A stretch of 28,839 bases of DNA, from NCBI GenBank assembly GCA_021793115.1, contig JAJYTJ010000033.1, positions 1-28,839 of the forward strand, written 5' to 3'. The notes beneath the pieces are model-generated. The model made no database searches, was not told the DNA's origin, and saw only the letters and a program-made list of their open reading frames with translations. The stretch comes from Actinomycetes bacterium (GTDB lineage Bacteria; Actinomycetota; Actinomycetes; Actinomycetales; Cellulomonadaceae). Shown piece after piece: positions 26,449 to 28,839 of this stretch. The position numbers and the translations under genes are program-made. How positions within the stretch are numbered: position 1 is the stretch's first letter; each line of letters starts with the position of its first letter.

Positions 26449-27303
26449 GTGGCACGCATGGGGATGGATGTCGACGCCGTCGAGTTGATCGCGAGGTCGA
26501 TCCAGGGCGACGCGGATCACCTGGGCCAGCTGACGGCCAACGTCGAGGCGTTGGTCCGCAAGCTGCCCGGCCTCTGGGACGGCGCCGACGCGACGCGATT
26601 CGTCCACGAGTGGTGGCCGCAGCACCGCAAGACCCTCGGCGCTGTCCAGGAGTCCGTGCGCGGGCTGGGTCAATCGGCTCTCAACAACGCGTCCGAGCAG
26701 CGCCAAGCCAGCGCCGCTCCGGGGGCGGGAGGCGCCGACAGTCATGCCTCTGGCTCAGGTAGGACGCCCTCCAGCCCGGCGCCCGCGCCAGCTGCACCGT
26801 CAGGCGGCAACCCCCCGAGTGCGGGCGGTGCCGACAGGTACACGGAGGCGACGAAGACGCAACCGTGGCTCGCTCGTCAGCCGGGCAACTGGTACCAGTG
26901 CGCCACCTGGGCCTCGTTCCGCCGCCAGGAGCTGGGTCTGTCGAATCCCGGCGGCAATGGCGACGCGATGGCGGGGAACGTCGGCCTCGTCGACCCATCG
27001 AGCGCCGGCGTGGGTTCCCTGATCTCGACGGGTGACGGCCTCCACCGCGACGGCACGTACGACGGTCACGTCATGGTCGTCGAGCAGAAGCTGTCGGACT
27101 CGCCGCTCGAGTTCAGGGTCAGTGAGATGAACGTCGGGAACAACGGCTCAGACGTCGCGACTCCCCAGGAGTACCGGGACAACACGATTGTCGAGCAGCG
27201 CGCCGATGGCACCTGGGCGATCACGCGAGACAGCGTGGGTGACGGGAAGCACTTCTACACGACGTCCCGGACGGATCTGCGGTTCTCCTCGAACGCGAGA
27301 TGA
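26449..27303 (+). CDS. WXG100-CHAP fusion, probable secreted peptidoglycan hydrolase
   Basis: A 284-aa protein. The GTG start follows AAGAAGGAG with a 5-nt spacer. Residues 1-93 form a WXG100 domain (Trp43-Asp44-Gly45) almost colinear with the preceding protein. Residues about 94-135 are an Ala/Pro/Ser/Gly-rich linker. Residues about 140-284 look like a CHAP amidase/endopeptidase: catalytic Cys151 in WYQCATWASF, His207 in YDGHVMVVE, and Glu226/Asn228 in SEMNVG. CHAP enzymes cut peptidoglycan amide or peptide bonds. There is no Sec signal, so export by the type VII route is inferred. It could remodel the producer's own wall or attack neighbours. The pattern of three active-site positions is good evidence for CHAP; the exact bond cleaved cannot be told. 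Confidence 0.87.
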   Translation: MARMGMDVDAVELIARSIQGDADHLGQLTANVEALVRKLPGLWDGADATRFVHEWWPQHRKTLGAVQESVRGLGQSALNNASEQRQASAAPGAGGADSHASGSGRTPSSPAPAPAAPSGGNPPSAGGADRYTEATKTQPWLARQPGNWYQCATWASFRRQELGLSNPGGNGDAMAGNVGLVDPSSAGVGSLISTGDGLHRDGTYDGHVMVVEQKLSDSPLEFRVSEMNVGNNGSDVATPQEYRDNTIVEQRADGTWAITRDSVGDGKHFYTTSRTDLRFSSNAR

Positions 27304-27515
27304 GGCGGGGCGGCTTGGCACCAGGCGTACCACCGCCACGCTGCGGATCCTCGTGCGATCGGGGGTGGGGGAAGTCGTGTCGGGGTGCGCAAGGCTCGCT
27401 TTCGATGTCAGCATGGAAGGCTCACGAAATGAGCTGATATCCCCTTGGGCTCCAAGAATTCTCGCGCCCGAACGTGCGGCAGATCTACTTTCCGGATCTT
27501 GTGAGGATGGTCGAA
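27304..27515. other. Intergenic region, lower GC, nothing firm
   Basis: About 210 bp between the CHAP fusion and a small membrane-protein gene. A short CTCA-N5-TGAG inverted repeat occurs near 27422-27434. No clear terminator or promoter could be recognised. Composition is visibly less GC-rich than in the operon. Confidence 0.5.
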
Positions 27516-27701
27516 ATGAACGGCGTGATATCGCTCGTCGGGATGGTCGTCATCATCGTGTTGTTCATCGTCGGACTGGCGCGGAACGGGCGCAGGAACG
27601 AAGAGGGTCATGCCGAGGCCGTGCGCCGCGTGATTGAAGAGAAGGCGCGACTGGACGCGGGTGCGCCGCAGGCCCCCTCTGAACCAACCATCGAGCAGTG
27701 A
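27516..27701 (+). CDS. Small single-helix membrane protein, unknown function
   Basis: A 61-aa protein if started at the ATG at 27516, where GAGG (27503-27506) lies 9 nt upstream; earlier starts at 27507 or 27474 have no good ribosome-binding site. Residues about 4-20 (VISLVGMVVIIVLFIVG) are a membrane helix. It is followed by a basic stretch (ARNGRR) and an amphipathic charged helix, so the C-terminus probably faces the cytoplasm. No family was recognised. It lies 19 bp before the next gene and downstream of the secreted CHAP protein, so a role as accessory factor of the secretion module is possible but not shown. Confidence 0.65.
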   Translation: MNGVISLVGMVVIIVLFIVGLARNGRRNEEGHAEAVRRVIEEKARLDAGAPQAPSEPTIEQ

Positions 27702-27720
27702 GATAGCGAGAGGGAGTCTC

Positions 27721-28206
27721 ATGGAGAAGCACCACAAGTACATGTGGGCCGGGGTAGACATCCAAACTTCTCTTGATGCAGGTCGCATCAGGCTGGCAGT
27801 GATGGAGGCTGTCGCCGAGTCGCAGGGCAGGATCGACCTCACGGCCGACACTCCGCTGCTGCTGGCGTGCGACATCGTCAGCCTCAAGGGAACGGTCAAG
27901 TTCTCCCTCCGCGGCAAGAGCACGTCCTGGATGACGTTCGACGTGCAGATCTCCGACGACTTCGAAGGTCGACGGGCCGTGCGAACCCACATCATGCGAG
28001 CGCTCCTGACGGACTCGTCGATTCCCTTCGGGCCGAAGAAGATGAATGCCTACGACGCCTACATGCAGTTCGTGCGCGGGCTGGGGGCAAAGGTCGTCAA
28101 CGCCGACAGCTCCGCACGCGTGAGCCTGCGGGAAGGCCCGATGCCGATCGACTTCCCGCTGAACAGCCTTGAGAAGCGCGTCGGCGTGCCGTCGTCACAT
28201 CGCTAG
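27721..28206 (+). CDS. Hypothetical protein, 161 aa
   Basis: The ATG at 27721 is preceded by AGAGGGAG (27709-27716), which decides this start over an upstream in-frame ATG at 27634. The product is predicted soluble, with no signal peptide or membrane helix. The middle is beta-rich (DIVSLKGTVKFSLRG, WMTFDVQISDDF) followed by helices (RTHIMRALL, AYDAYMQFVRGLG). No family was recognised. Because it follows the WXG100-CHAP gene it might be an immunity or targeting factor. An immunity protein against a wall hydrolase would normally need to act outside the membrane, which speaks against that idea. Confidence 0.7.
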   Translation: MEKHHKYMWAGVDIQTSLDAGRIRLAVMEAVAESQGRIDLTADTPLLLACDIVSLKGTVKFSLRGKSTSWMTFDVQISDDFEGRRAVRTHIMRALLTDSSIPFGPKKMNAYDAYMQFVRGLGAKVVNADSSARVSLREGPMPIDFPLNSLEKRVGVPSSHR

Positions 28207-28357
28207 CAGAGCAGGCCGTTGGCGCGGCACCACGAGGAGACCGGGGCCCTGCGGCGGCGAGGCAGGTGCGTCATGTGGTGTCTGCGGGGCGGTGGCGTCG
28301 GGTCCGGGGGGCGTGCTCGTCGGCGGGTGCCGCGCACGGCGTTCACCCGGACCTGAC
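28207..28357. other. Intergenic region between convergent genes
   Basis: About 150 bp with no gene recognised. It separates the plus-strand 161-aa gene from the minus-strand YdeI-like gene. Confidence 0.5.
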
Positions 28358-28375
28358 GAGCCGCCTTCGCGGCTC
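28358..28375 (-). terminator. Hairpin overlapping the stop of the YdeI-like reading frame
   Basis: GAGCCGC and GCGGCTC (28358-28364 and 28369-28375) form a 7-bp stem with a CTTC loop. The TGA stop of the full-length YdeI-like frame (28374-28376) lies at its edge. A stop codon merging into a terminator hairpin supports 28374 as the ancestral gene end. Confidence 0.5.
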
Positions 28376-28839
28376 ACTGCGGGTGCGGAGTCCGCCCCTC
28401 CGCGAGCCGCCCGACGAGCGTGGCGATCCGGCCGGCGCGCGCGGTCGGCGTCGCGGTGGCCACCCGGTGGAGCACCGCGTACCGGTTCTGCGCCGACAGG
28501 GCGGAGAAAAGCTAGGCGGCGGCGGGCGACGCTGCGAGCGCCGCCGCCAGGTCGTCGGGCACCTCGGCGGTGGCGGCCCCGGCGTAGGCCCGCTCCCACC
28601 GGCCGTCGGCGCGGGCGCGGTCCACCTCGGCCTGCCCGCGCGGCCGCATGCGGCCCTGCGCGACGAGCTCCGCGACGAGGCCGACGTTGCGGCGTGACCA
28701 GAGCGACGTGCGGCGGCGCGGCGTGAACCGCTGGACGAACGTGGCGGCGTCGCGCGAGCGGTTCTGGCCGTCGATCCACCCGCTGCACAGCGCCTCGTCG
28801 AGCGCCTGCGCGTAGGTCAGCGACGTGGGCAGATCGGAA
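28374..28839 (-). pseudogene. YdeI/OmdA-family protein gene with in-frame TAG; 5' end outside window
   Basis: The frame enters from the window edge and reads LTYAQALDEALCSGWIDG, RFTPRRRTSLWSRRN, GRMRPRGQAEVDRA and VPDDLAAALAASPAAA, the typical order of YdeI/OmpD-associated (bacteriocin-protection annotated) proteins. A TAG codon at 28514-28512 then interrupts it. The same frame continues for 45 codons with clear family sequence (LFSALSAQNRYAVLHRV, RAGRIATLVGRLAEGRTP) to TGA at 28376-28374. The TAG could come from one base change, for example GAG to TAG. Either the gene is inactivated, it makes a shortened product of at least 108 visible residues, or the base is a sequencing error. Physiological function of the family is uncertain. 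Confidence 0.75.

Noticed and set aside
27408..27995. Minus-strand 195-codon frame opposite the small membrane protein and 161-aa genes
   Set aside because: No ribosome-binding site or recognisable domain; the plus-strand genes have well-placed ribosome-binding sites.
28195..28788. Minus-strand 197-codon frame at the right end
   Set aside because: It is an Arg/Ala-rich shadow of the YdeI-like reading frame, which has clear family motifs.

Overview
The window is very GC-rich, with genes packed end to end on one strand, many GTG starts and 4-nt ATGA/GTGA overlaps. This points to a high-GC actinomycete. The protein set (Fn3/Ig giant, MoxR, DUF58, TgpA-like, FHA, PP2C, Ser/Thr kinase, WXG100) fits Micrococcales, perhaps near Cellulomonas; that placement is inference, since no rRNA or marker gene is present.

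Layout. At the left edge is the 3' part of a DUF2202 ferritin-like gene (1-401), followed by a strong hairpin (419-455). A large minus-strand gene (626-4366) encodes an XRE-type HTH, a STAND-type P-loop ATPase, one membrane segment and 14 WD40-like blades. A 392-bp divergent intergenic region follows. A plus-strand block of ten genes then runs from 4759 to 26026: Ig/Fn3 giant, MoxR ATPase, DUF58, TgpA-like transglutaminase without its cysteine, zinc-ribbon/RDD/FHA, PP2C phosphatase, zinc-finger/FHA, membrane Ser/Thr kinase, FHA/winged-helix protein, and an EssC/EccC-type FtsK ATPase. After a 97-bp gap with a promoter-like region come a small WXG100 protein (26124-26396), a WXG100-CHAP fusion (26449-27303), a one-helix membrane protein (27516-27701) and an unknown 161-aa protein (27721-28206). 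The right edge carries, on the minus strand, a YdeI/OmdA-family gene interrupted by an in-frame TAG.

How it may work together. Fn3 + AAA ATPase + DUF58 + transglutaminase + PP2C + FHA + kinase is the composition known as the PFNA cluster in bifidobacteria. Here it lies head-to-tail with a minimal type VII secretion module: one EssC-like motor and two WXG100 proteins, one carrying a CHAP peptidoglycan-hydrolase domain. The inferred model is a kinase/phosphatase/FHA switch controlling a cell-envelope machine that exports a wall hydrolase. A near-palindromic 20-bp element occurs at matching distances from -10-like hexamers before both the Fn3 gene and the first WXG100 gene, suggesting common control; the FHA/winged-helix protein is a candidate regulator.

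No tRNA, rRNA, CRISPR array, insertion sequence or integrase was seen.
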